Made by a program: the position numbers and the translations under genes
Assembly: GCA_021414185.1 (NCBI GenBank)
Contig: JAIOOZ010000500.1
Location: forward strand, 1 to 20,502
Reading direction: 5' to 3'
Origin: Betaproteobacteria bacterium
Lineage (GTDB): Bacteria; Pseudomonadota; Gammaproteobacteria; Burkholderiales; SG8-41
DNA: 20,502 nt
Notes under the pieces: model-generated
What the model was told of the DNA's origin: nothing
The model's database searches: none
The model's input: only the letters and a program-made list of their open reading frames with translations
Shown: one piece after another, positions 1 to 8,400 of the stretch
How the letters are laid out: the number at the start of each line of letters is the position of its first letter
Numbering within the stretch: position 1 is the first letter of the stretch

Positions 1-530
1 ACCGTGACGGGCGCGAAGCGCCGCGCTTCGGCCTGCTCCATGCCAGCCACATCGGTCGGCACGTTGAAATGCACCGGACCGGGCAGCGCCTGGCGCGCGA
101 TCGCAATGCCCTTGCGCACCTGGTCGAATGCATTTTTCGACGCTATGGTCGTCGTCCATTTTACGAGCGGGCGCAGCAGCGACTCCTGATCGATCAGCTG
201 GTGGGTGTAAATCGACTTCAGGCTGGTGGCGATCTCGCCGGTGAGCACGATGACGGCCGAACGATCGAGCAATGCCTGCGCGACCGCCGTCGTCGTATTG
301 GCGATGCCGGGGCCAAGAGTAGCCACCAGTACGCCGGGCTTGCCGGTCAGCTGATAGGTCGCATCGGCCATGATGCCGGCGCCCAGTTCCTGCTTGGTGA
401 GGATGAATTTGATGCCGACTTTGCGAAAAGCCTCGAGCAATTCGAGCACTTCGCCGCCGGGGATGCCGAATGCGTACCTGACGCCGTCCTCGTACAGTGC
501 GCTGGCTATTATGTCTGCTGTCTTGGGCAC
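1..530 (-). CDS. Thiamine-diphosphate-dependent enzyme, acetolactate synthase superfamily (N-terminal part, cut by window edge)
   Basis: About 176 N-terminal residues are visible and the gene runs off the left edge. They form the typical N-terminal ThDP-binding (PYR) domain of acetolactate synthase-like enzymes. Near residues 16-26 there is GVRYAFGIPGG. A TKQELGAG segment follows, in which E48 sits where the family's catalytic glutamate (which activates the thiazolium ring) is found. Then come LTGKPGVLVATLGPGIANT and ALPGPVHFNVPTDV. I chose the GTG start at 530 because a GAGAGGGAG ribosome-binding site lies about 9 nt upstream, although the frame stays open further upstream. The gene is divergent from the FAD-linked oxidase at 818. 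The family includes acetolactate synthase, glyoxylate carboligase, sulfoacetaldehyde acetyltransferase and 2-oxoacid decarboxylases. The visible third does not decide among them, so I give no symbol. The family call is firm and the substrate is unknown. Confidence 0.85.
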   Translation of the reverse strand, partial: MPKTADIIASALYEDGVRYAFGIPGGEVLELLEAFRKVGIKFILTKQELGAGIMADATYQLTGKPGVLVATLGPGIANTTTAVAQALLDRSAVIVLTGEIATSLKSIYTHQLIDQESLLRPLVKWTTTIASKNAFDQVRKGIAIARQALPGPVHFNVPTDVAGMEQAEARRFAPVT

Positions 531-667
531 TACGGTGCGCTCCCTCTCGCCGATACGTGCGGCCAACCGCGCCGCGCTGGATATCTGTGGGACAAATCCG
601 GATGAGCCGCGATGATAGCATGGGCTTTTCGGGAATCGTGCGTCCACATCGGCAACCAGGCGCGGCC

Positions 668-697
668 TTGCGGGCGGCAAATCGCGGTTGTTATACT
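668..697 (+). promoter_or_regulatory. Candidate sigma-70 promoter with extended -10 for the FAD-linked oxidase
   Basis: A TATACT hexamer at 692-697 is preceded by TG plus one base (an extended -10 element). A partial -35, TTGCGG, lies at 668-673 with an 18-bp spacer. Transcription would begin near 704, giving a leader of about 114 nt before the ATG at 818. That leader contains a short coding-like stretch ending at 791. The 531-817 interval holds no other gene that I can see. This is a motif match only. Confidence 0.4.
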
Positions 698-817
698 CGC
701 CCCATCCGACAAGGCAGGCTCGACGAAGAAAAAACCCGCGTCGTGGGAAGACCTGTTCTTTCCGGAAATCCACGCGGTCCCCGGCAGCTGACGCTGCGCC
801 TCATATACAATGAAACA

Positions 818-2245
818 ATGAACGCCCGACCTCAAGTTGCAACCGATATGCAGCAGCGCCTCGCCGCCATCGTCGGCGCGAAAGGCCTGGTCACCGACGC
901 CGCCGACATGGCGCCGTACCTTGCCGATTGGCGCGATCTCTACAAGGGCAGCGCGATTGCCGTAGTGCGTCCCGCCAATACGGCGGAAGTCGCAGCGGTG
1001 GTCAAGCTCTGCGCCGAAACGCGCACGCCCGTTGTCCCGCAGGGCGGCAACACCGGCATGTGCGGCGCGGCGACGCCGGACGCCGCAGGCAACGCGGTAG
1101 TCATGTCGCTGGGGCGCATGAACAAGATCGTCGAAGTCAATGCACTCAACAATACGATGACTGTCGAGGCTGGCTGCATACTTGCCAATATCCAGCAGGC
1201 GGCAGCCGGTGTCGACCGGCTGTTCCCGTTAAGCCTGGGTGCCGAAGGCAGTTGCGTGATCGGCGGCAATATCTCGACCAACGCGGGCGGCATCAACGTC
1301 CTGCGCTATGGCAATACGCGCGATCTCGTGCTTGGGATTGAAGCCGTGCTGCCCGATGGCAGTGTGTGGAACGGCCTGAAGGGACTGCGCAAGGACAACA
1401 CCGGCTACGATCTCAAACATTTGTTCATCGGCGCCGAAGGCACGCTGGGCGTTATTACGCAGGCGGTGCTGAAGCTGTTCCCGCGGCCGCATGCCAATGT
1501 GACTGCGTTTGCGGGCATCGCCGACCCGGCGCGCGCGGTCGAACTGCTGGCGCTGCTGCGCGAGCATTGCGGTGAAGGCATCAGTGCGTTCGAACTCATT
1601 TCGCGCAATGTCCTCGAGATGGTGGTGCGCCGCATTCCCGGCACGCGCGATCCCCTGCCTGCGCCCTATCCCTGGTACGTGCTGACCGAGCTTACCGATG
1701 CGCAGGACGACGGCGCATTGCGTTCGACCGTCGAGCAGGCGCTGGCGGACGGCATCGAGCGCGGCCTCGCCACCGACGCAGTGATCGCCGAAAACGAAGC
1801 GCAGGGCAAGGCACTGTGGCGCATGCGCGAATCGATACCGGATGCCGCCAAGGTCGAAGGCCTGGTCTACCGCCACGACATCGCGGTGGCGGTGAGCCAG
1901 ATTCCGGAATTCATCACGACCGCCAGCGCAGCGCTTGAAAAAGGATTTCCCGGCGTGCGCATCATCTGCTTCGGCCACCTCGGCGACGGCAACCTGCATT
2001 TTAATGCTTTCGTGCCCGGCCGCGAGCGCAGCGATACGGTCGCGCGCACCATGACCGACGTCAATCGCCTGGTGCATGACATCGTGCAGCAGTTCGGCGG
2101 CAGCATCAGCGCGGAACATGGCATCGGTCAATCGAAACGCGATGAACTGGCGCACTACAAAAGCGCTACCGAACTCGATCTAATGCGCATCGTGAAAAAA
2201 GCGCTGGATCCGCACAACCTGATGAACCCGGGCAAGGTGCTCTGA
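818..2245 (+). CDS. FAD-linked oxidase, D-2-hydroxyacid dehydrogenase type (GlcD / D-lactate / D-2-hydroxyglutarate dehydrogenase family)
   Basis: This 475-residue protein has the full architecture of VAO/PCMH-type FAD dehydrogenases, which oxidise a D-2-hydroxy acid to the 2-oxo acid and pass electrons to a flavoprotein or quinone. The FAD-binding domain covers about residues 40-220, with PQGGNTGMCGA at 74-84, IGGNISTNAGG at 148-158 and an IGAEGTLGVIT motif near 204-214. The C-terminal FAD-oxidase domain carries CFGHLGDGNLHFN (384-396) and the terminal EHGIGQSKR (433-441). These histidines and the glutamate form the metal/substrate site in D-2-hydroxyglutarate and D-lactate dehydrogenases. 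I chose ATG 818 because homologues begin just before this sequence. The frame is open upstream to 497, but that part reads as non-coding and overlaps the divergent gene. The substrate is not decided by sequence. It is a stand-alone gene, unlike glcDEF operons, where glcE and glcF are adjacent. Confidence 0.9.
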   Translation: MNARPQVATDMQQRLAAIVGAKGLVTDAADMAPYLADWRDLYKGSAIAVVRPANTAEVAAVVKLCAETRTPVVPQGGNTGMCGAATPDAAGNAVVMSLGRMNKIVEVNALNNTMTVEAGCILANIQQAAAGVDRLFPLSLGAEGSCVIGGNISTNAGGINVLRYGNTRDLVLGIEAVLPDGSVWNGLKGLRKDNTGYDLKHLFIGAEGTLGVITQAVLKLFPRPHANVTAFAGIADPARAVELLALLREHCGEGISAFELISRNVLEMVVRRIPGTRDPLPAPYPWYVLTELTDAQDDGALRSTVEQALADGIERGLATDAVIAENEAQGKALWRMRESIPDAAKVEGLVYRHDIAVAVSQIPEFITTASAALEKGFPGVRIICFGHLGDGNLHFNAFVPGRERSDTVARTMTDVNRLVHDIVQQFGGSISAEHGIGQSKRDELAHYKSATELDLMRIVKKALDPHNLMNPGKVL

Positions 2246-2291
2246 ACCGCACTACCTGCCGCTCAATACCGCGGAGCCTGTCAGGCAATTT

Positions 2292-2663
2292 TCAAACCGA
2301 GGCGACGAACAGGCCGACCACGCAGCCCATGCCCACTGTCCACGCGATGGAACGCAAGGCGGCAGCGTCCTTGATATACAGCAACAGATGGGCGACACGC
2401 GCGACGACAAAGGCAATCGCCAGGCCATCGACGAGCGGTTGCGACGCATGCGCGAGATGCGCAATGATGACCGCCGCCGCGAATGGCGGGAATGCCTCGA
2501 ACGCATTCAGATGTGCCCAGTAGGCGCGCTGTTTCGCGGGCGGCAACTGCTCGATGCCCACGCGCGGCGCATGGTTGTTGTAACCCGCCCGCCATTTGGC
2601 GAAACCCACAGCGATATAAGGCAGCATCGCCGCCGCCAGCACCATCCAGTAAGCCAGGGTCAT
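2292..2663 (-). CDS. MAPEG family small membrane protein
   Basis: This 123-residue, very hydrophobic protein has four likely membrane helices (about residues 4-22, 57-73, 78-97 and 106-122). It matches the bacterial branch of the MAPEG family (membrane-associated proteins in eicosanoid and glutathione metabolism). Family-like features are the FAKWRAGYNNHAPR loop after helix 1 and the AHLNAFEAFPPFAAAVI stretch at about 51-66, which carries the characteristic N-x-x-E at the start of helix 2. Eukaryotic MAPEGs are glutathione-dependent trimeric enzymes. The role of short bacterial members is mostly unknown, so no activity is claimed. A GGGAG ribosome-binding site lies about 6 nt upstream of the ATG. 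The gene converges on the FAD-linked oxidase and is divergent from msrB. Confidence 0.8.
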   Translation of the reverse strand: MTLAYWMVLAAAMLPYIAVGFAKWRAGYNNHAPRVGIEQLPPAKQRAYWAHLNAFEAFPPFAAAVIIAHLAHASQPLVDGLAIAFVVARVAHLLLYIKDAAALRSIAWTVGMGCVVGLFVASV

Positions 2664-2820
2664 TCGCCACTCCCGTTATGCCGCACTTTTCGCGGTACGG
2701 CTTCTATGTTAAATCCTGCGCAGGTAAGATTACGCCAAATGACAAGATAAATTTGCAGCTCGCCGAGGAAACTCCCGGCGGGCAATCAGGTCAAACCCGA
2801 CTCCAGCGAAAGAGCACGCC

Positions 2821-3216
2821 ATGTCAGACAAAATCGAAAAGACCGATCAAGAATGGAAAGCGGCGCTCACACCTGAGCAATTCGAAGTCGCGCGCAAAAA
2901 AGGCACCGAGCGCGCGTTTACGGGCGCCTACTGGGACAATCACGAGGCGGGCACCTACCGCTGTATCTGCTGCGACAACGAGCTCTTCCGCTCCGATCAC
3001 AAATTTGATTCCGGCACCGGCTGGCCCAGTTTCTGGCAGCCGGCGGTTAACGACAACGTCGCCACCGAAGAGGACAACGGCTTTTTCATGCGCCGCACCG
3101 AAGCGCTGTGCAAGCGCTGCGGTGCGCATCTCGGCCACGTTTTCGAAGACGGGCCAAAACCGACAGGGCTGCGCTATTGCATCAATTCGGCATCACTCAG
3201 GTTCGACAAAAAATAA
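2821..3216 (+). CDS. msrB: Peptide-methionine (R)-S-oxide reductase MsrB
   Basis: MsrB reduces the R-epimer of methionine sulfoxide in proteins back to methionine, with thioredoxin as the usual reductant. It is a cytoplasmic repair enzyme. The 131-residue length is normal for the stand-alone form. The structural zinc site is complete: C48-x-x-C51 and C97-x-x-C100. The substrate-binding segment FDSGTGWPSFWQP is at 62-74, HLGHVFEDGP at 103-112, and the catalytic cysteine is C120 in RYCINSASL. No resolving cysteine is visible near residues 60-70, so recycling may use another thiol. The gene heads a co-directional run with yciB, bolA and ppiC. The ribosome-binding site before the ATG is weak (AAAGAG). 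Confidence 0.96.
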   Translation: MSDKIEKTDQEWKAALTPEQFEVARKKGTERAFTGAYWDNHEAGTYRCICCDNELFRSDHKFDSGTGWPSFWQPAVNDNVATEEDNGFFMRRTEALCKRCGAHLGHVFEDGPKPTGLRYCINSASLRFDKK

Positions 3217-3285
3217 GCCGTGCACCGCCGCGCGGGTGAATTCCTGCATGGACAACGCGGCGCCCAAACCCGATAATTGCGCTCT

Positions 3286-3825
3286 ATGAAATTTCTGTTC
3301 GACCTCTTTCCGGTCATCCTGTTTTTTGCCGCCTTCAAATTCTTCGGGATTTATATTGCCACCGGGGTGGCGATCGCGGCGACCTTCCTCCAGATCGGCT
3401 GGCTGTTGCTGCGCAAGCGCAAAATCGACAACATGCTGTGGGTGAGTCTCGGCGTCATCACCGTCTTCGGCGGCGCCACCCTGCTGCTGCACGATGAAAC
3501 CTTCATCAAGTGGAAACCGACCGTACTCTACTGGCTGTTCGGCGCCACGCTGCTGATCGCGGAATTCGCTTTCCGCAAGAACCTGATCAAGGCAATGATG
3601 GAAAAACAGATGACACTGCCCGCCGCGGTCTGGCGCAAACTGCTTTTCAGCTGGACCGGATTTTTTGCGGTGATGGGCGTGCTCAATCTTTATGTGGCGT
3701 TCAACTACCCGACCGACACCTGGGTGAACTTCAAATTGTTCGGCGGCATGGGGCTGATGCTGGTGTTCGTGCTGTTGCAGGGAGTGATGCTCGCCAAACA
3801 TCTGGACGACGGACAGGCCAAATGA
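3286..3825 (+). CDS. yciB: Inner membrane-spanning protein YciB (septation protein A family)
   Basis: This 179-residue polytopic membrane protein matches the YciB/IspZ family throughout. It starts MKFLFDLFPVILFFAAFK, has a basic cytoplasmic loop LLRKRKIDNMLW at 41-52, then IKWKPTVLYWLFG (74-86), and ends LFGGMGLMLVFVLLQG (151-166). Five membrane helices are likely. Family members interact with cell-elongation and division proteins in Enterobacteria and affect envelope integrity, but the biochemical activity is unknown. I chose the ATG at 3286 rather than the one 9 nt upstream because family members begin with M-K-F/L-L-F-D. The stop codon overlaps the start of bolA (ATGA), so translation of the two is probably coupled. 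Confidence 0.93.
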   Translation: MKFLFDLFPVILFFAAFKFFGIYIATGVAIAATFLQIGWLLLRKRKIDNMLWVSLGVITVFGGATLLLHDETFIKWKPTVLYWLFGATLLIAEFAFRKNLIKAMMEKQMTLPAAVWRKLLFSWTGFFAVMGVLNLYVAFNYPTDTWVNFKLFGGMGLMLVFVLLQGVMLAKHLDDGQAK

Positions 3826-4088
3826 AAGACACGCTGGATCGTATCGAGCAAAAACTTGCGGTGCTCTCGCCGGACAGCGTAGAGCTGATAGACGACAGCG
3901 AGAAACACGCCGGGCACGCAGGCGCGAAAGGTGGCGGCGGGCATTTCGTACTGATCATCGTCTCGCCGCTTTTCGAGGGAAAATCAAGCCAGGCGCGCCA
4001 TCGCATGATCCATGCTGCGCTGGGCGAAATGCTGGAGCGGGAGATTCACGCGATCTCGATCAAGGCGTATACTCCTGACGAAATTTAG
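3822..4088 (+). CDS. bolA: BolA family protein
   Basis: This 88-residue protein has the BolA fold signature. It contains an N-terminal helix (MKDTLDRIEQKL), an acidic DDSEKHAGHAG segment at 24-34, and a glycine-rich GGGG followed by HFVLIIVSPLFEGKS. It then has the characteristic ARHRMIHAAL motif at 58-67 with the invariant histidine at residue 60. BolA proteins bind monothiol glutaredoxins through a shared [2Fe-2S] cluster, and some also act as transcription regulators. Which role applies here cannot be read from the sequence. The ATG overlaps the yciB stop codon by 4 nt. The 3' part of the gene appears to contain the promoter of the following isomerase gene. Confidence 0.93.
   Translation: MKDTLDRIEQKLAVLSPDSVELIDDSEKHAGHAGAKGGGGHFVLIIVSPLFEGKSSQARHRMIHAALGEMLEREIHAISIKAYTPDEI
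4045..4073 (+). promoter_or_regulatory. Candidate sigma-70 promoter inside bolA driving the parvulin gene
   Basis: TTCACG at 4045-4050 (four of six matches to the -35 consensus) and TATACT at 4068-4073 (five of six to the -10) are separated by exactly 17 bp. Transcription would start near 4080, about 27 nt before the ATG at 4107. This suggests that the isomerase gene can be expressed apart from the msrB-yciB-bolA run. It is a motif match only. Confidence 0.4.
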
Positions 4089-4106
4089 TACTCAACCAAG
4101 GAAATC

Positions 4107-4907
4107 ATGATGAAATTACTGACTATTCCGTCGGCTGCCGTGATCGTGGTCGCATTGTCGTTTGCCGGCGCGACAAGCCACGCGCAATCCGCCAGCGCCG
4201 TCGCCAAGGTCAACGGCAAGGAAATCCCGCAAAGCCGCGCCGACTTCGTCGTCAAGACCAATGTGGCCCAGGGCCAGCCCGACACGCCGGACCTGCGCTC
4301 CCGCGTGCGCGAAGTCCTCATCCGCAATGAAATTCTCACCCAGGAAGCGGTCAAAAAAGGTCTCGACAAGACTCCCGAATTCGTGAACCAGATGGAATTG
4401 AACCGGCAGGAAGCGCTGGTCAACGCCTACATCCAGGATTTCATCAAGGGCAATGCGATTGGCGACGATGCCGTCAAGGCTGAATACGACCGCGCCAGGT
4501 CGCAGGCCGGCGACAAGGAATACAAGGCGCGCCACATCCTGGTCAAGGACGAAAACGAAGCCAAGCAGATCATTGCCCAGCTCAAGAAAGGCGGCAGTTT
4601 CGAAAAGATTGCCGCGCAAAAATCCGAAGACCCGGGCTCCAAGGACAAAGGCGGTGATCTCGACTGGGCGCCGGGTGGACGCTATGTTCCGGCGTTCAGC
4701 GATGCGCTGAAAAAACTCAAGAAGGGCCAGCTGACCGATACCGCGGTGCAGACCCAGTTCGGCTGGCACGTGATCAAGCTCGACGATGAGCGTGCGATGA
4801 AGTTTCCGCCGCTCGAGGAAGTCAAAGGGCAGATCCTACAGGGCCTGCAGCGCCAGCAGATCGACAAACTGCTCACCGATCTGCGCGGCAAGGCCAAGAT
4901 CGAATAG
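4107..4907 (+). CDS. Exported parvulin-type peptidyl-prolyl cis-trans isomerase (PpiC/SurA-like)
   Basis: This 266-residue protein begins with a Sec signal peptide (basic MMKLL, hydrophobic core about 8-22, probable cleavage after SHA at 24-26), so it should act in the periplasm. A SurA/PrsA-like N-terminal chaperone helical region covers about 30-130. The parvulin domain follows at about 139-228: YKARHILVKDENEAKQI, a glycine-flanked KKGGSFEKIA, SEDPGSKDKGGDLDWAPGG, FSDAL and TQFGWHVIKLD. Parvulins isomerise X-Pro bonds during outer-membrane protein folding. Position right after bolA is common in betaproteobacteria. An AAGGAAAT ribosome-binding site precedes two adjacent ATGs (4107 and 4110); either may be used. 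It is followed by the hairpin at 4929-4948. Close family naming (PpiC, PrsA-like, SurA-like) is not resolved, so the symbol is left empty. Confidence 0.92.
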   Translation: MMKLLTIPSAAVIVVALSFAGATSHAQSASAVAKVNGKEIPQSRADFVVKTNVAQGQPDTPDLRSRVREVLIRNEILTQEAVKKGLDKTPEFVNQMELNRQEALVNAYIQDFIKGNAIGDDAVKAEYDRARSQAGDKEYKARHILVKDENEAKQIIAQLKKGGSFEKIAAQKSEDPGSKDKGGDLDWAPGGRYVPAFSDALKKLKKGQLTDTAVQTQFGWHVIKLDDERAMKFPPLEEVKGQILQGLQRQQIDKLLTDLRGKAKIE

Positions 4908-4920
4908 CTTTGGTTTGTAG

Positions 4921-4957
4921 AAAAAAAACGGCGCACCGCGGTGCGCCGATTTTATTG
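4921..4957. terminator. Bidirectional rho-independent terminator between the parvulin and EF-hand/BON genes
   Basis: A perfect 20-bp palindrome at 4929-4948 folds as an 8-bp GC stem (CGGCGCAC/GTGCGCCG) with a CGCG loop. On its left are eight A residues (4921-4928) and on its right ATTTTATT. Read on the minus strand, the hairpin is followed by eight uridines, a textbook terminator for the EF-hand/BON gene, whose stop codon ends only 3 nt before the stem. Read on the plus strand, the U-tract is interrupted and weaker, but it follows the parvulin stop codon by 21 nt. Confidence 0.85.
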
Positions 4958-5449
4958 CCGCACGACCAGATTGCTCTCGACCTTTTTGACGCCCTGGACA
5001 CGGCCTGCCAACTGCACGGCGCGCGCGGCCTGCTTCCCGGTGTCCACTGTCCCTTTGAGCCTCACTACCCCGGCTATGGTTTCGACGTGAACCTCGGCTG
5101 ATTTCAGGTCCTTCGCCCTCATCAGGGCGAGCTTTACCTTGCTGGTGATCAAACCGTCGCTGTTGTGGATGCCGCCGCGCTGGCGCGCCTGGACGGCTTT
5201 CAGCTTGAGGTACTCGTCTTCGCTCAGGCGGCCATCGCGGTTTTCGTCGGACAGCGCGAAACGCCCGGCCACTTCCTTATCCGCCCTGGCTTCCTGGTAC
5301 GACAGAAAACCGTCCTTGTTGATATCGAGCCGCGAGAAATGCGGATTAGGATTCTTTGCCGTCGCCTCATTTGCAGCGGCAGCCTGCGTTGCAAAGTGCC
5401 CGCAACACGCAACTGTCAGCGCCAGCCCAAGTTGAACGGTGGCCCGCAT
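4952..5449 (-). CDS. Exported EF-hand and BON domain protein
   Basis: This 165-residue protein has a signal peptide (about residues 1-24: MRATVQLGLALTVACCGHFA, cleavage near AAAA-N). Two canonical EF-hand calcium loops follow: DINKDGFLSYQE at 42-53 and DENRDGRLSEDE at 68-79. Both have Asp/Asn at positions 1, 3 and 5, Gly at 6 and Glu at 12, so both look able to bind calcium. The C-terminal part (about 99-163) is a BON domain with GVVRLKGTVDT and VKKVESNLVV. BON domains, as in OsmY, occur in periplasmic proteins that associate with membranes. I chose the ATG at 5449 because AGGGGAGG lies 5 nt upstream and a signal peptide follows. The longer open frame to 5563 overlaps purL and lacks these features. 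The function is unknown; a calcium-responsive envelope protein is an inference. Confidence 0.85.
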   Translation of the reverse strand: MRATVQLGLALTVACCGHFATQAAAANEATAKNPNPHFSRLDINKDGFLSYQEARADKEVAGRFALSDENRDGRLSEDEYLKLKAVQARQRGGIHNSDGLITSKVKLALMRAKDLKSAEVHVETIAGVVRLKGTVDTGKQAARAVQLAGRVQGVKKVESNLVVRQ

Positions 5450-5487
5450 AACGCCTCCCCTGGCAATTCCGTATCCTGAATCCTGAA

Positions 5488-8400
5488 TTATCCAACCCAT
5501 TTGCGCGCGTTGCGGAACATGCGCAACCACGGCCCGTCTTCTTTCCAGCCTGATGGATGCCATGAGTTCTGCACGGTGCGGAACACGCGCTCCGGGTGCG
5601 GCATCAATATCGTGAACCTGCCATCAGCGGTAGTGAGGCCCGTAATACCGCCGGGCGCACCATTTGGATTGTACGGATAGCTATCGGTCGCCGCACCCCG
5701 GTTATCCACAAAGCGCAGCGCAACAATGGCCTTGCCGCGTTGCTCGTCGCTGGCGAATTCCGTATAACCCTCCCCGTGCGCGACCGCAATCGGCAGCCGG
5801 CTGCCCGCCATGCCCGCGTAAAACAGCGACGGTGATGCCATCACCTCCGCCATCACGAAACGCGCTTCGAACTGTTCAGACTTGTTGCGCACGAAATGCG
5901 GCCATGCGTCGCTGCCGGGAATGATCTCGTGCAGGTTGCTCATCATCTGGCAGCCGTTGCAGACACCCAGCGCGAAACTGTCGTTGCGCTGGAAAAACGC
6001 CGCGAACTCGTCGCGCGCGCGCGGATTGAACAGTATCGACTTCGCCCAGCCCTCGCCCGCGCCCAGCACGTCACCGTAGGAAAAACCTCCGCAGGCCGCA
6101 AAGCCCTTGAAATCCGCCAGCGTGACGCGGCCGGCGATGATGTCGCTCATGTGCACGTCGAACGCGTCGAACCCGGCGCGGTCGAACGCCGCGCCCATTT
6201 CGATCTGACCATTGACGCCCTGCTCGCGCAAAATCGCGATGCGCGGCCGAGCTCTGTTTACGAAAGGCGCCGCGATGTCTTCAGCCGGGTCGAACGTGAG
6301 ATGCGGCGAAATGCCGGGATCACCCGCATCGAGCAGACGATCGTATTCCTGCTGCGCGCACAGCGGATTGTCGCGTAGGCTTTGCATGTGAAACGTCGTC
6401 TGCGACCACACGCGATGCAAATCCGCTCGCTGCGCGCTATAGACTTCGGTGCCACCGCAGGCAATACCGATACGGTCGCCCGTCACCACCCTGCCTATCT
6501 CCAGATACGCGTCGGCCAATCCCGCGTTTTTGAATGCGTCGCGCACAGCCGGCAGATCGCTCTCGCGCACCTGCAATACCGCGCCCAATTCCTCGTTGAA
6601 GAGCCGGGCGATGGCGTCACCCTTGGCCAGTGAGATATCCAGTCCGGCGCGCGCCGCGAACGCCATTTCGCACAGGGTTACGAACAACCCGCCGTCGGAA
6701 CGGTCGTGATAAGCGAGAATACGCCCCGCTGCGTTCAGCCCCTGCACGACCTCAAACCATTTTGCGAGCTGCAGCGGCTCATCCAGATCCGGCGCGACGT
6801 TGCCTATGCAGCCGTAAACCTGCGCCAGCGCCGATGCGCCGAGCCGGTTCTTTCCCATGCCGAGGTCCAGCAGCACCAGCACGGTATTGCCGCAATCCAG
6901 GCGCAATTGCGGCGTCAACGTTTTGCGCGCATCGGTCACGCGCGCGAACGCCGACACGATCAGCGATAGCGGCGCGGTCACTTGTTTTGCCACGCTGCCG
7001 TCGCTCCACGTCGTCTTCATCGACATCGAATCCTTGCCGACCGGGATGCTGATGCCGAGTTCTGGACACAGTTCCATGCCGACCGCGCGCACGGTGTCGT
7101 AGAGCGCGGCATCTTCGCCGGGATGCCCCGCCGCCGCCATCCAGTTCGCGGACAGCTTGATATCGCCGATGGCGGCAATCGGTGCCGCCGCAATATTGGT
7201 GATCGCCTCGCCGACCGCCATGCGTCCCGAGGCCGGCCCATCCATAAGCGCGAGCTGGGTGCGTTCGCCCATCGCCATCGCTTCGCCGCCGTGCTCAAAG
7301 AACCCCGCCAGCGTTACCGCGACATCGGCGACCGGCACCTGCCACGGCCCCACCATCTGATCGCGCGCGGTCATGCCGCCTACCGTGCGGTCGCCGATTG
7401 AAATCAGGAAAGTTTTGTCGGCGACGGAAGGCAGGCGCAGCACGCGCAGGCAGGCTTCGCCTAAATCGATTTTCGAGGTGTCGAACGGCTGCGGGCGCGG
7501 CGCGCGGTGCGCAACTTCGCGCAACATTTTGGGCGGCTTGCCCAGCAACACCGAAAGCTCCATGTCGACCGGCGCGTTTTTGAATGCGGGATCGCCGACG
7601 ACCAGCTTGTCATCCGCTGTGGCCGTGCCGACCACTGCACACGGACAGCGCTCGCGCGCGCAGATCGCCTTGAAACGGTCGAGATCCGCGGGCGCAATCG
7701 CGAGCACGTAGCGCTCCTGGGATTCGTTGCACCAGATCTGCAGCGGCGACATGCCGGGCTCTTCGCTCGGGATGGTGCGCAAATCGAACAGCCCGCCGCG
7801 TTCGGCACCGTGCACAAGCTCAGGCAAAGCGTTCGACAACCCACCGGCGCCGACGTCGTGTATGGACAAGATCGGATTACCTGCACCCAGTTCCCAGCAG
7901 CGGTCTATCACCTCCTGTGCGCGACGCTGGATTTCCGCATTGCCACGCTGCACCGAATCGAAATCAAGGTTTTCGATGTTGGCGCCGGTCTGCATGCTCG
8001 ATGCAGCCCCGCCGCCCAATCCGATCAGCATGCCCGGTCCGCCAATCTGGATCAGCAACGCGCCGGCATCCAGGCCGCGCTTGTGCGAATGCTGCGCGGA
8101 AATGTTGCCGAGGCCGCCCGCAATCATGATCGGCTTGTGGTAGCCGCGCATCTCGCCGCCGACCTCCTGCTCGAACGTGCGGAAATAACCGCACAGGTTC
8201 GGCCGTCCGAATTCATTGTTGAACGCAGCGCCCCCGATCGGCCCGTCGAGCATGATCTGCAGCGCTGACGATATGCGTCCCGGGCGCCCGTAAGGATTGC
8301 TCTCCCACGCCTGGACAAAATCCGGAATCTGCAGGTTCGATACGCTGAAACCAGTCAAGCCCGCTTTCGGCTTGGCGCCGCGCCCGGTGGCGCCTTCGTC

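Noticed and set aside
69..605. A 178-codon plus-strand frame at the left edge
   Set aside because: The opposite strand encodes an unmistakable ThDP-enzyme N-terminus with a good ribosome-binding site.
497..817. N-terminal extension of the FAD-linked oxidase to 497
   Set aside because: It overlaps the divergent ThDP gene and contains the candidate promoter, and family proteins start near the ATG at 818.
1229..2155. A 308-codon open frame antisense to the FAD-linked oxidase
   Set aside because: Composition is shadow-like and the sense frame carries complete FAD-oxidase motifs.
5474..5487. Tandem TCCTGAA repeat between purL and the EF-hand/BON gene
   Set aside because: Only two 7-bp copies; too short to suggest function.
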